Assembly: GCA_021613535.1 (NCBI GenBank)
Contig: CP075494.1
Coordinates: 2,294,001 to 2,358,000, forward strand
Direction: 5' to 3'
Source of the DNA: Adineta vaga
Taxonomy: Eukaryota > Rotifera
Length of the DNA stretch: 64,000 nucleotides
Positions 23,186 through 35,274 of this stretch are shown here, piece by piece; position 1 is the stretch's first letter, and the number at the start of each line of letters is the position of its first letter. Position numbers and translations under genes: made by a program. Under the pieces are notes generated by a model. That model saw only the letters and a program-made list of their open reading frames with translations. It ran no database searches and was not told the DNA's origin.

Positions 23186-24546
23186 GATAAGTATTTTGAT
23201 GAAAGGCAGATGCAATTTTCTTTCTGTTATGTCTCTTTTTTTATAATCAATTATAAGTCTTTTTTTTAATTGGCGCAGGTGAAAGATTTTACCTCAGGTA
23301 GTAAAGAAATAAGTATGTCACATGCAACTTATTTCATAGGATTAAAAAAAACCTATTGCAACTAGTCTATATGTTGGGCTTTGTGATATAAAGTATAATG
23401 ATAATCAACATCTTCAATCTTTCTTCGAAAGAATTATTTTAGCACTTAAAGGATTCATACACTTTTAAAAAGCATGATTTATCATAAAAATTATTCTTAA
23501 TATGAAGGATATAGGTGAAGATAAGCATATCTTTCATAGCCCAGCTTTGTTTGTAATTATTTCCTTCATTACAAATATTTTCTAATCGATCATTTATATT
23601 ATCATTTGTTGATTCTTAATTTTTAATATGTTTCGAATTTCCTTGACAAGGAAAGCTAATAGATATTTGTTCGCCTGTATTGCCAATCAATACTTCAGAC
23701 ATAGTGCATCGTACTAAATCATCGGCACATAGTATAGGCATGGAAAAAAAAGCAAGGCTAGAATAACATCCAAATACACATCTCTCATTGGAGAACAATT
23801 TTTTTTCAACTTAAATCAAAAGAGAGCAAGGAAAACATGTTTTTTCTTCATATAGAGAAAGATTAATAATTCATTAAAATGAATCTTTTAATAGAAAATC
23901 CAATTTAATCTTCGTATTAGACTGGAATTAATTGAATATTTTTAGAAATTCAATTTTAGTTGGATCAGTTGTATATGATGAAATTCCGTAGCGCTGATTT
24001 TGTCGATATATTGATTTATCACAAAAGAAAAGTAATATAATCATAATCTTAACTTCAGAGTTTATTCCATTCATCTATACAGACTGTGATGATAGAGAAA
24101 ATGACACGTCAAAATTTCACTGTTAAAATATTAGTTGAATTATGATGAATAGTAGCATAGAAAAATAGAGCTTTGTTTTTTCTATTAGTCCTGAATAGAA
24201 AGAAAACTTCATCAAGTTCATTATAGAGTAAAAAATGTCATTGCCACTACTTTAAGATAAGCTCCAAATATTTATGTGAAAAGATTTCTACAGATTACAT
24301 AATGATGATAATACAACACGCAATGGTTATTGAGTGCATGGAAAATACTTTTGTTTATCAATGCAATGACGTACAATGGATTATTTTTAAACTAATATGA
24401 TGACAGTTTATGAGTAAAAACTTTTTGGATATTCGAGTCGTTCGATCGTTTATATAAGAGGTGGTAGATTGCGCGAAAGTATCAACAGATTACATGCAAT
24501 ATTAATCAGTTATCTATTTTCATCTCTGTTACATAATGATGCAAAG
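23186..24546. other. Intergenic, no gene established
   Basis: This is AT-rich. A 60-codon minus-strand frame at 23616-23798 has five Cys (CVFGCYSSLAFF) and could be a stray exon, but I cannot connect it to a gene. Confidence 0.4.
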
Positions 24547-24839
24547 GATGTTTTGAAACAACATCAGCTCAAGATTCACACACTACAACAGAATCCAATA
24601 CCGCTTCTTGTACCAGTCGCTGCAGTTGTAATGTTGTCATGCTTCGTAATTTTGGTGTCTTTGATGGTCGTTTATTTCAAATAAATGCAACCGTTAAAAC
24701 TATCGGTAATAACTTGGGTTTTCGATGTAGTCCTACTGGCGATGTTTGTACTATTGGTGTTCGAGTTACTGTTCGTATCGAAAAAGATGAAGACGCTGAT
24801 GATAAAGATTATCAAGATACTAGCTCTCCAACAAATTGA
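24547..24839 (+). CDS. Possible terminal exon of an unknown Cys-rich protein
   Basis: After a possible acceptor AG at 24546, one frame runs CFETTSAQDSHTTTESNT, SCTSRCSCNVVMLRNFG, FDGRLFQINATVKTIG, GFRCSPTGDVCTIGVRVTVR and ends with an acidic tail DEDADDKDYQDT. It has a Ser/Thr-rich linker followed by a compact beta-like domain with paired Cys, which looks like an extracellular module. I found no upstream exon with confidence and no family match. Confidence 0.35.
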
Positions 24840-24863
24840 TCGTCTAGATCAACATAGCGTGGT

Positions 24864-24886
24864 GTTAATAATAATAATAATAATAT
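24864..24886 (+). repeat. (AAT)n microsatellite
   Basis: About seven ATA/AAT units follow shortly after the possible terminal exon. Confidence 0.85.
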
Positions 24887-25167
24887 AACTACTATAGGAC
24901 AATAACTAGTACTACTTATAAGTGTGATAACAATAAGTTATAAAACGCTTCTTTATTGAACATTTTGTTTATTTTCAATAGTATGTGTCTTGGCAAATAA
25001 CGTCTAATTCGAATGTATCACGTCGAAACTTTATCAAACGAGAAACGATCGAATATCTTTGTTTTTTGTTCTAAAAGAAAAAACCATGTGTATCTTCACT
25101 GTTGATCTTGCCTCTAACGTCATTAACTCACCTTTCTATCGGCGATAAAACAACTATAAAGATATTT

Positions 25168-26511
25168 TTATTGAATATTCTTTAGTATTCTTCGCCATTT
25201 TTCATGTAATGTTTCTGTCAAATTTTGATTATAGATTTTCATTTTCGTACTAATTTCATCAAGATTTGTATTGATTAACTTTTGAGCTAAATCTTCTGTC
25301 GAATCGAAGTATGTTATGTGTGGCCATTGATAAAAATCGGAAAATTTCAACCAATAACGAATTGCATTGATATCAAATTCATTATTTGGATCAGGAATAT
25401 CCGATGATAGAACACCGGATATAACTGAAGAATTTTTTAAATTTCCCGAGATACCATCCCATGTTCGTTCACCAACAACACGATATTTAAAATGCCATTC
25501 AGTTAAAAGATCCAATGATGGGAAAAATAACGGCATATTCATTCGATATTGTTCAAATAAACTCATTAAAGATACTTGATATGGAACATAGATCATTCCG
25601 GGATGTTGAGAAAGTTCATAATAAGCATAACGACCGTTATAATGTTCACGCAAATGAGCAACTTTAATTGAACTTTGCAAGCCTTCTAAAGAATTTGTTA
25701 AATTTTTTTTAAATTGTATACTAAAACTCTTGTTATGCATTTGTGCAATAAGAAATGGTTTTTCAAGCTTTGGGGAATAAAATACTTTGGTATAAGCACA
25801 TAAAGATGGTAAAACTATCGTTTTTATTCCAGTAAAATATCGAATATATTCCGCATCATATAAATTATTTCCAGCTATAACATTTCTAAGTATAAAATAA
25901 CAAATATATTCGAGTAAATCTTATGAAATTTCAAATAATTACTTTGGATTTGAAGCAATTATTTGTAGATTTTTGTTTAAATTTTGCCAATCTTCTTTTC
26001 CATGTCTTCCTAATTCATATCGAGTTGAACTGATAATAATAATTGTTCGATTAAATGGCATAAATAATTCACACATTGCAGTCGAATGAAAACACATAAA
26101 GATTTTTACTTGATTCATTTCCGAATCATTTTTATAAACTTCATAAAATTGTTTTCGTTCATTGAGACTTGGTGCTATTCCATTCCGTCGATTTAATACT
26201 TTTAAATCTTTTGCACAACTATCCGTATGTTTACAAGCACTTGATAGACTTTTTTCAATGAAATGAACATTGAATGTGGAAAATTGATCTTTAATATCAT
26301 AAATTGGACTAAAGAAATGCAAAATTTTCTGTTAAACTTTCACTTTTTTTTCTTTTCTTCTATACCTTATATGAAAATCGTTTGTCCATATAACAGTCTT
26401 ATTATAGAAAATTATTAAAGGCCGTTGTGATTGTTTCAAACTGTTTGACAGATATAAAATCAGTAGAAGATTTCCAAAAAAGAAAACTGTAAAAACAACT
26501 TTGTTAACCAT
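25168..26511 (-). CDS. Golgi-type membrane protein, glycosyltransferase-like
   Basis: Exons are 26366-26511, 25943-26308 and 25168-25885, all in phase, giving 409 aa. The third base of the first intron's acceptor decides the frame: ...DFHI|SPIYDIKDQF. An N-terminal signal anchor (VVFTVFFFGNLLLILYL, residues 5-21) is followed by a luminal domain. Recognisable phrases are CAKDLKVLNRRNGI, MCFHSTAMCELFMPFN, IIIISSTRYELGR, NVIAGNNLYDAEYIRYFTGI and HYNGRYAYYELSQHPGMIYVPYQVS. The type II topology, N-glycosylation sites and a GT-B-like order of alternating strands and helices suggest a Golgi glycosyltransferase. The same architecture recurs in bdelloids with no characterised member that I know of. 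The exact donor and acceptor are unknown. Confidence 0.65.
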
Positions 26512-26910
26512 TTCAACAAATTAATCGAAAAGACTTGGTGTTCATGTACTTTCAATACGATTTGAAATCTAAAGAGATATGTGATAAAAACGAACCGTAT
26601 ACATATGCGCAAAGAATACAATCTCGTTTACTATTCGTATTTTTTCGTCACAGGTGAGCGGGTATAGACCGTCTCATTTGAACTGAGTATCTATTCGTTT
26701 CACACGTGTAGAACATGAATCATTATATACACATCTTTCTTCTGTCTCTCATAATTTATCGTATCGATTTAAAACTATTTGTCGTTTCTATTGTAGACGA
26801 TGTCTTTGACATGAATAGTCTATCTTAACGCATAAAAAAAATGAAAGATTTGCATTATATACTTACTCATGTTAGTTTAGAAACATAGGAATAGATTTAG
26901 TTTGATATTT
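26512..26910. other. Intergenic, nothing seen
   Basis: This is the upstream region of the glycosyltransferase-like gene. No coding pattern is visible. Confidence 0.45.
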
Positions 26911-26970
26911 AGGGTGTGGGTGTGGGTGATAGATAGATAGATGTAGTACTCACGTTCACACCGTCAAGAT
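26911..26970. repeat. Telomere-like palindromic element
   Basis: The left arm is AGGGTGTGGGTGTGGGTG. The spacer includes a GATA/TAGA microrepeat. The right end is TTCACACCGTCAAGAT. The right terminus is also the exact end of an ADP-ribosyltransferase scrap. Confidence 0.85.
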
Positions 26971-27040
26971 TCCATTGTATATAGATAGATAGATGCAGAT
27001 TCATCTTGTGTAAGTCCATGTTTGGATTGTTTTGAATTCA
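26970..27040 (-). pseudogene. ADP-ribosyltransferase fragment cut at a telomere-like element
   Basis: The minus strand reads KHGLTQDESASIYLYTME and then enters the element (TCTTGACGG), giving an immediate stop. In the intact ADP-ribosyltransferase gene at 47174 the same block is DGLTVDESAAIRLYTIEWESPHQSLY. The homology therefore stops at the Glu before the conserved Trp. Upstream sequence (to 27155) is not obviously homologous. It is a non-functional relic. Confidence 0.65.
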
Positions 27041-27367
27041 ATTTAGCAATAGTGATGAGGATGAAGGCAACAATGAGGGTGATATGGAGGGTTTTCAAAT
27101 AGGACAGTTCATTTGAAATAATAAAGCTGATTTCACTTGAAACACAAAGTTTCAAAGGAACTTAAGTTAACGCAATGTTAAAAAGAAAACTGTATAGAAA
27201 CCATTGCTTGTTTAATTTAAAATATGTTACTTCATAATCTTCAACATCTATTTTCGCTCAGAAAAAAACTCATCTTTCTCCATATTTCATCGTTCAAAGG
27301 CATGAATAATCATAGAGAGTCACAATCGATTATGTTATTGGTTTCTTGTATAGCTTTTCGTAGTCTT

Positions 27368-28347
27368 TTAACCCCATCCGGGACATGCAGTTGCTTGATG
27401 ACATGCCTGCGGTACATTCCATACACTTGGATCAGGTTTATTGATTGGATCCCAATCGCCAAATTTTTGATACATCCATGTAGCTATTTGAGGCGCACCC
27501 ATCATATAGAAGACATATGGACGTGATGCAGGCGTCGGATCGTGAGGAATTGGATAGGTTTTATTATAAAAACCATAAAGAAACAAACCTGCATCTTCTA
27601 ATGTTAACCCATTCCAGTCAATGTCAATGTCCTTGGACAAACAATAACGATTTTAGTTCTTTTCTACCATGAATTATTCATTTTCACTCACTTCAATTGT
27701 GGAAGCTTTTTTTATATAGAGGTTACTGGAAAAGTTTCTCGGTGGTGGATGAAAGAGTTGACCAATAATACAACATTCGGGTGCACCCTTCGGCCGATCA
27801 TCGTGTAAAATTAAATAAGCTGTTTGAGTATTACCAATATTGAGAAAATCACAAGAATAATTGTTATTAATGGATAAAACATCAGTAAAAAATATTGGAA
27901 TACATCGCTGATCGTACACTTCTCGCATACATCGACCTTGACTTGTTGTATCATCATAATAGGTACGGCCATACGAAGTAGTGAAATTTCCTTGTGGAAC
28001 GGGAAAATATGGTGGAATGTTTGCAGCATCAAACACATAATAGAACATCCACTCTACAGTAAACCACGGAGCCCAACGATGAACAGCAGCTTGACCAGCA
28101 GGAACATCGTGCATTCCTGCAAGGCAACAAAAAATTCTTCTCGTTTAATGCAGTTAGATAACAAACCTGGAAAGACGAATGTATCATTTGATTGAGGACA
28201 TATTCCTGATGGCGGTAACGGATTGTGTCCACCTTGCGTACATGTTGGACCGATCACTGTTTGTTTTTTCTTCGAACGCATATTAGGGTATGCATAGTTT
28301 TGTATACATAAATTGATAAAAATGAAGATGATAAAGAATAACTGCAT
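27368..28347 (-). CDS. Secreted Cys-rich protein of unknown function
   Basis: Exons are 28167-28347, 27692-28116 and 27368-27631, all in phase (VFP|GMHDVPAGQ and STIE|DIDIDWNG), giving 289 aa. A signal peptide is clear (MQLFFIIFIFINLCIQNYAYP). The mature protein contains GPTCTQGGHNPLPPSGICP, GRCMREVYDQRCIPIFFTD, CDFLNIGNTQTAYLILHDD, GAPECCIIGQLFHPPPRNF, then DAGLFLYGFYN and a C-terminal CHQATACPGWG. The even number of Cys and the lack of membrane segments fit a secreted disulphide-bonded protein. The fold may be lipocalin- or ependymin-like. I do not recognise it with certainty. Confidence 0.75.
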
Positions 28348-28679
28348 TTTTCTATCAGAACTGCTTTACTTCACCTGCACTCAGTCTCTTCCTTTTATCA
28401 AGCTTATATATCATTACTTATCGAGATGCTTATTCATCGTTGCATCTTTCTATTTTATCTTTTTGCGCACATAGAATGCGAAACAGATTACTTGTTGTGA
28501 TGCTTTTTGCGAAGTATGAAACGTTAAAAAGTTCACTTGCTATTTTCGTTAACAGATGAATTGATTCTTTAGACTTCCCTGACTTTTCCTAAAAGAATTC
28601 ATCGTCAAAAAATCTTCACATTCTTAACGACTTCAAAGATCAATCGTTAAGCAAATTGTTCTTCTGAAATCTTAAAATA
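28348..28679. other. Intergenic upstream region
   Basis: This is promoter-side DNA of the secreted protein gene, with AGCTTATATATC near 28400 as a possible TATA-like site. Nothing else is seen. Confidence 0.4.
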
Positions 28680-28740
28680 TTTGAGGATTTGGATAGTATA
28701 TTTACACAATAATCTCACCAACACCCACACCCACCCTCAA
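28680..28740. repeat. Telomere-like palindromic element
   Basis: The eroded left arm is TTGAGGATTTGGATAG. The clean right arm is ACACCCACACCCACCCTCAA. Confidence 0.75.
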
Positions 28741-29222
28741 TTCATTTTTCTTATATCAATTTTAATGATATTATTGATTTATTTTCCAATCAATGCTTCT
28801 ATTTCAACCCGTAAAAATGAAATATCTCTTCCACGAAACATTTCGATAAATTCTAATAAAAATATTATTAATCCATTTAGACAAAAAGTAATCTTTTCTC
28901 CAAAACTTGATGATGAGAGATTATAAAATAAATAAAAATGATATAATATTTATTTATGAAATACAGAAAAAGAATGTTCGATGACGGTCAAATTCCATTT
29001 CGGTGAGAATACGAAAACTATATAAAAAGTATGTCCAGTAACTAAAATTTAAGATTTGTTCGAATAAATTAGGAAATAAGAAAAGAGAGTGGAAACGATC
29101 GCTGTTTTCACGAAAAAATGTTCGATTGTTTCGCTCAGAGTTTTTTTTTGACAAAGAAATTCGAGAGGAAATAATGGATAATGATTAGATCGGATTCTGT
29201 CGAGGATCAAACAAGTCGCACT

Positions 29223-29302
29223 GATGAGGGTGTGGATGTGGATAGTAATGAAGATGAGACTCACACCCACACACCACAGTCACCCACACCCATCTTCAAG
29301 AT
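29223..29302. repeat. Telomere-like palindromic element, double right arm
   Basis: The left arm is GATGAGGGTGTGGATGTGG. The spacer is AATGAAGATGAGAC. Two right-arm blocks follow, CACACCCACACACC and CACCCACACCCATCTTCAAGAT. Confidence 0.8.
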
Positions 29303-29674
29303 GTCGGTATCATACAGTGGTGTCTATGCTGTTTAACATTTCTTTTGAGTCCTGATGAATATCAATATAACAATCATTTGGTTTCGACAATAATAAGAAT
29401 AATATTCGCTTTGTTCTTGATGAAAACATTTTTATTTTCATGAACGCAGAGAATGTATGTTGAAGTTTTCCCTTTAAATATCTGACGAAATCCGATAATA
29501 AATATCAGTTATAATTACGCAAAAAAGGAGAGATGTACGAATACGAGTTTTTCTTTTATTGCTTCAGAAAAAGAAATCAAAAAAAGTTCCACCTGTAGAC
29601 ATCAACGAACTTACAAATGATGGCAAGTAATTTTCTGTCAGATGAACATTAATGAATAGTTCAAAATTTTTTAG

Positions 29675-30187
29675 GAACGAATCCTCGCGAGAATCTTTAC
29701 TTACAACAAGAAATTGATCGTTATCAACAATATTCAACGGTGTATTTATCGCAAGAATTAAATGAAAGAGATGTTGAATTTGTCGTTCAAGAGGCTCTGA
29801 TGACAAGACAATGTAGAGTTCTTCAACTAACACGATATAAAGTGACATCCGCTGGTGCTTCAATCTTAGCTAAAGCACTTTCAACGAATGAAAATAATTT
29901 AAAAATATTAAATCTGACCACACATAGAATTTCAAATGTTGGTGTAGAATATCTTGCAGAAATGATTAAAACCGATGAAATTAGTAATCAAAGGTATTCA
30001 AATATTAATCAATGTAATACAATATTACAATAAAACTCTAGAAGAACTTGATTTATGTACAAATCATTTGGTTGATGGTTCAGTTGTTGATTGTCTTATT
30101 CAATTGATGAAACACGGACAAACATTAAAGAGATTATTTTTATTTAATTGTAATTTATCTCAGAATGGCAAAGACATAGACTTATGA
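29675..30187 (+). pseudogene. Leucine-rich-repeat protein fragment with frameshift
   Basis: From a possible acceptor AG at 29674, one frame reads NPRENLYLQQEIDRYQQY, then ribonuclease-inhibitor-type LRRs (QCRVLQLTRYKVTSAGASILAKAL; LKILNLTTHRISNVGVEYLAEMI). At about 29990 the frame shifts by one base in CAAAGG. The next frame continues ILINVIQYYNKTLEELDLCTN, LVDGSVVDCLIQLMKHG and LKRLFLFNCNLSQNG before a stop. Only about four repeats remain, with no start exon and no C-terminus. It is either a broken copy of the NLR-like LRR genes common in bdelloids or an exon with an indel. Confidence 0.6.
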
Positions 30188-30269
30188 AAATGCAAAAAAA
30201 AATTAAAAATATTATTTATTATGTCTTTAGATTTTCTATCTTGACCAGTTTTTTTTATCACTGATTGAC

Positions 30270-30317
30270 CGAGGGTGAGTGTGGACCTGAATATAATAGA
30301 GACACCAACATCCTCAA
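30270..30317. repeat. Telomere-like element, degenerate
   Basis: The left arm is CGAGGGTGAGTGTGG. The spacer is ACCTGAATATAATAGAGACACC and the right end is AACATCCTCAATAG. Confidence 0.65.
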
Positions 30318-31014
30318 TAGTTTTCTTGATCACATAAGCTTTCTTTCACAAACATCAATGAGAAATCCATGTCACGAGACATTCAGCAAGTTTAATTGAT
30401 TCTCTTCGTTCTCCATGTGCTAATACTTCACATTGTTTTTATCATGCCGATTGTGGTAAAACTGTAAAAAACTAGAGCACTATCGAAAATTTAACAAAAC
30501 CTCTTTCACGAAGTAATGAATTATTCTAAACCTTCGTATTATTGTAAACTCACGCTCATGGATGCACATACTTGCAAAAGTTTCACATTAGTAATATATG
30601 ACTACACACACCCTCGCCATTTTTATATGTCAATAAATAGCAAAGAAAAGACTGCAAGTGTGGGTAATGAGTAGAAAAACATTCTCAAAATAGTTTGACG
30701 TTTCGTATTCACTTGAAAGTATAATCTAAATGTTGACGTCACCTTAATTTTATGTAATTGTCTATTGAGTAGAATATTGTTTCAGCCTAATTGCTTACAT
30801 TGAAACAAACCTCGTTTCTAAATATGTGTTAATAGAGTAAAAGATTTGTTTAAATTAATGCTTTTCTTCAAGAACAATCATCTCTAGATTACAATGCTTT
30901 CAAAAATATAAGATCAGCGTCATATTTACGTCACTTTATTCCATATTATAGTTATCTAAGTTTCGATAGTATAAAAATATTCATCATTTTCTTTAAATAT
31001 TACACTTTACAAAA
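30318..31014. other. Intergenic with a half element
   Basis: This contains ACACACACCCTCGCC at 30603-30617 (a solo right arm) and an isolated GTGTGGGTAA at 30658. A short Cys-containing frame near 30390-30470 (SPCANTSHCFYHADCGKT) is possible relic coding sequence but was not assigned. Confidence 0.4.
30603..30617. repeat. Solo right arm of a telomere-like element
   Basis: ACACACACCCTCGCC has no left partner within 100 bp upstream. Confidence 0.4.
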
Positions 31015-32108
31015 ATGTCAACATCAATTAATCTTACTTCAACACAAACATCTAACACAGTTATTATTCTTACTGTATTAACCAAACAATATTTAGTTCA
31101 TTTGGCCTTAATATTTATAATTTTGGGTATTCTTGGATTTATTGGTAATGCTTTAACATATCTTCAAAAAGAATTTCGATCATATTCATGTTGCATTTAT
31201 TCATTTTGTGGTTCAATTGTTGATGTTATCAATCTTGTTTACAATTTATTACCAAACTATTTAAGTACAGCTTATGAAATCTATATTCCATGGACTAAAT
31301 TACCAAATTTATGTAAATTTTATATTTGTCTTCTTGGATTTCTACCTCATTTATCAATTAATTTTTTATTAATGTCAATTATTGATCGATATGCTTCAAC
31401 ATGTAGTTTAACATCTCGAATACATCGTCTCAATCATATTAAAATGGTTCCATCGATGATTAGTATAACTATTCTATTAAGTTTTATTTCTTTAATTCGA
31501 CCATTAATTCTTTATGAATATCATAATGAAAAAGGATGTGTAGCTACACAACCATTATTGAACAATATTCTCTATACTATAATTAATGGTATATTACAAC
31601 CAATAATAATGTTAATTTTTGTTGTTTTGACATTTCGAAATGTTCGTCAAAGTCGTCAAAGAGTAGTAAGTGTATTGATTCTTTTGAAGAAGAACAAAAA
31701 TAGATAAATATCAGTTTATTTTCTTAGACAGGAACAGGTGCATTAAATATTCAACGAACACGAAATCAATTTATTAATATGATTTTAACACAAATATTAG
31801 CAACAACTCTAATAGCATTACAATGGATGATTATGTATATCTATTATTTTATTCCTATTGAAACTTCAAGAACTCTTGAACAACAATCAATTGTTAATTT
31901 CTTTTATTCTTTTACGAATTATTGTTATTATTTAAATAATGTTAAATCATTTTATCTTTCAATATTAACATCGCATTTATTTCGGAAAACATTCATTAAA
32001 TCATTAATCAAATTCTTACCTTCACATCAACGTCAACGATGGACATTATCTCAAACAAATGTTCCTATGATGAATTTAACTAGAATAAATCCTCAACGTA
32101 TCACTTGA
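31015..32108 (+). CDS. Rhodopsin-like GPCR (orphan)
   Basis: Exon 1 is 31015-31665 and exon 2 is 31728-32108. The 62-bp intron (GTAAGT...TTCTTAG) lies in the third intracellular loop, giving 343 aa. TM1 is IILGILGFIGNALTYL with the conserved GN. TM3 ends with MSIIDRYASTC, an intact DRY. TM4 to TM6 are evident, and the loop-3 to TM6 junction is NQFINMILTQILATTLIAL. The start is the first ATG after a TATA-poor AT-rich leader. The Ser/Thr-rich N-terminus carries Asn-x-Thr sites. It is divergent from the GPCRs at 22 and 40 kb. The ligand is unknown. Confidence 0.85.
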
Positions 32109-32455
32109 CGTACATTGGCAATCAAAAGATTATATCTCAAGTTTAGGATAAAAACTTTTATTTGTTCTTTTCTTGTAAATGATATAGAAGGAAAAAGGTT
32201 TCGCAAATACTAAAAATAAAGACAGATCGTATAATCACAACTAATTTTACATGAATGTAGAGACTAGAAATGAGATTAGTTTCGAGAAAAAACATAGAAA
32301 AAGATAAGAATTTAAAGAAATGAAATTTTCCAAGAATAAAAATCTTTTTGTTTTCTTCGTCGTTCCCAATAAGTCTCAAGGAATAGACATATGATTGTAT
32401 GAAATATTTCATATTGTTGCTGTTGTGATGAGCATTTGCGAAAGAACCCCATTTC

Positions 32456-34018
32456 CTATTTTTTTTCTTTTTTAACAGTAGTAGCAGCAGTAGATCCTTT
32501 GACTGCTTTGCCCGATGAAAATGGTTTCTTTTCAACTTCTTTGATAACACCAACAGCTACTGTTCGACGCATATCACGAACAGCAAAACGACCTAATGGT
32601 GGATATTCAGCAAATTTCTCAACACACATTGGTTTTGTTGGAATCATTTTGACCATAGCAGATTCACCTGATTTAATAAATTCCGGATTTTCTTCAATAA
32701 CTCGACCTGTTCGACGATCAACTTTAGAAATTAATTCCGAAAATTTACAAGCTATATGAGCTGTATGACAATCAAGAACTGGTGAATAACCTTGACGAAT
32801 TTGATCATGATTAAGTACAATTATCTAATAATGAGAACTTATATTCTGTAGACAAACAAAGATAAATATTCTTACTTGAGCAGTAAAATTCGCTGCTTCT
32901 AATGCTGGATCATTTTTCGTATCGGAACAAACATATCCACGTCGAAGTTCTTTAACAGTAACACCTCGAATATTGAAACCAATATTAAAACCAGGTTCTG
33001 CTTCTAAAACAGAACCAGACAAAAAATAAAATAAATTCATCATTCAGAATAATAATCATACGGTCAATATCTTCATGATGCATTTCAACAGAACGAACTT
33101 CACCAGTTAAATTCGCTGGTGCAAAATTAACGATCATATTTGGTTTGAGTATACCAGTTTCAACACGACCAACAGGTACTGTTCCAATACCACCAATTTT
33201 ATACACATCTTGAATTGGTAATCGAAGTGGTTTATCTGTTGGACGTTGTGGTGGAATAATAGCATCAAGAGCTTCGAGCAAAGTCTTTCCATTTGCATTT
33301 CCTTCTTTTCGTTCAACTGACCAACCTTTATACCATGGCATATTTTCTGATGCTAAAATCATATTATCACCATGCCAACCCGAAATAGGAACGAAAGCAA
33401 CAGTTTCTGGTTGATAACCAATTTTTTTAATATATGTTGATACTTCACTTTTAATTTCATTAAAACGTGCTTCAGAAAATGCTGGTTCAGTTGAATCCAT
33501 TTTATTAACAATAACAATCATTTGTTTTACACCTAATGTATATGCTAATAGAGCATGTTCACGAGTTTGACCTTCTTTTGAAATACCAGCTTCAAATTCA
33601 CCAACACTAGCTGATACAACTAATACTGCACAATCAGCTTGTGAAGTACCAGTTATCATATTTTTAATAAAATCACGATGACCAGGTGCATCAATAATAG
33701 TTATAGCATATGTATTTGTATCGAATTGAGAAAGTGAAATATCAATTGTTACACCACGTTCTCGAGAAGCTTTGACTTTATCCATAACCCAAGCATATTT
33801 GAATGAACCTTTGCCCATCTATTCATTCAATAAATATATTAAAATATATTAGATTTGAAAAACAAAATCTTTACTTCTCCAGCTTCTTTTTCATATTTTT
33901 CGATCGTTCGTCGATCGATACCACCACATTTGTAAACTAAATGGCCAGATGTTGTTGATTTTCCCGAATCAACATGACCAATAACAACAATATTAACACG
34001 TGTTTTTTCTTTGCCCAT
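32456..34018 (-). CDS. eEF1A: Translation elongation factor 1-alpha (eEF1A)
   Basis: This is a GTPase that delivers aminoacyl-tRNA to the ribosomal A site. Exons are 33875-34018, 33062-33818, 32876-33003 and 32456-32824. All joins are in phase, with introns of 51-58 bp, giving 465 aa, the normal length. G1 is GHVDSGKST in exon 1. The switch region follows across the first intron, [19 protein letters not shown], and [16 protein letters not shown] gives G3 (DAPGH). G4 is VNKMDS. Domain II/III motifs are [17 protein letters not shown] and [15 protein letters not shown], ending VKKEKK. The family switch-I segment is shorter and the usual ERERGITID is [20 protein letters not shown] also departs from the more usual HHEALTEAVPGD. 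It could be a diverged paralogue, but no inactivating change is seen. Confidence 0.92.
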
Positions 34019-34228
34019 CGAATGTAGAATAGTTCAATTAGAAAGTGCATTGTATAATCAAGATTATTTCGTCCTATTTAAACCAAATATAATTCATGTA
34101 ATTACGTAAGATTTTGTTATGTATGATGATGACATATTTCACAATGAATCGTGTAAAGAACTGAAAAGATGAAATACTTTGCATCAGAAATGAAACTCAA
34201 TCAATCATATGACTTTACAGTGCAAAGA

Positions 34229-34270
34229 AGGAGGGTGTGGGTGTGGGTGAAGATGAGATACCTTCACGAT
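34229..34270. repeat. Telomere-like element, right arm eroded
   Basis: The perfect left arm is GGAGGGTGTGGGTGTGGGTG. The spacer is AAGATGAGATACC, and only CTTCACGAT remains on the right. Confidence 0.7.
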
Positions 34271-35274
34271 TTATACTGTTTTATTCGTGATTTTATTAGT
34301 AAAAAAGTTCAATGATGGTTCTAACAAACGATAGTAATACTACCACAGGCCTTAGATACGTAGATTCATATCGGATTTTCTCGAATGGAATCTGCAGCAT
34401 ATTGTTCACTTGAATATCTTATCTTTTTTCGAATTATTATCAGCTTGGGACGATTGCTCGAAACAAGTTAATATCTGTTCTGCAGATCTTTTTTTGCTAC
34501 CGACTCAATTTGATCGAGATAGTAGATATGGTTGTGGTATATTTATCATGAAGGACCTGTTGGAGTTTAATTAATAGGCAGGCAATTGTAAGAAGAATAT
34601 TTAATCGGTTTAGCAGAACAAACCGGTGAGGTTCTACCAAGCGTCAAGAGAATATACTTTCACTTACACCCTCAGATTAGTTTAGATTATTCATTATCTG
34701 ATAAATGTATCTCTGCAATGGCAAGCAAACAATGACTGTTAATAACAAACAGCAATTCATGAAGCCTGACTTGTATAACGCCGTTACTATCAATAAGAGC
34801 ATCGGCACTCTAGACATCTTTATTCTTGTTAAACAAAATTGATCCGTGAAAAACGAATATGAAATGCCATATTTAATGTGTAAAACAAAGATCGAACAAA
34901 ATAAACTTGAAGGTGTAAATATAAATAAAAGTATGAATATATATTTTTTATATTATTCTATGGTTTTTATCACGTATATTTCGTAAAAAAATCTTTCTTA
35001 AATGATCTTCTATCCACTAAACATGATGCACAAAAATAATTCATTTAATTTATTACGCATATATATATAATTCAGGTAATGATAGAGAATAGCACATGCG
35101 CATGACTTAACATTAATTAACGAAAAAAAAAACGAAGTAAACACGCTTCATAGTCATGTTTTAGCTCAGTGCACACACAAAATTTTTCTTTTCACCTGTA
35201 GAATAACGATATAAAATATAAATGAGAAACTAAAATCATTTATATCTGATCGTTTTTTTTACGAAAACCTAAAA
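34271..35274. other. Intergenic, nothing assigned
   Basis: This is 1 kb between the eEF1A promoter side and the ZZ gene. One 44-codon frame near 34440-34570 contains Cys (WDDCSKQVNICSADLF) but shows no match. A CACCCTCAGATTAG scrap at 34665 weakly resembles an element arm. Confidence 0.4.
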
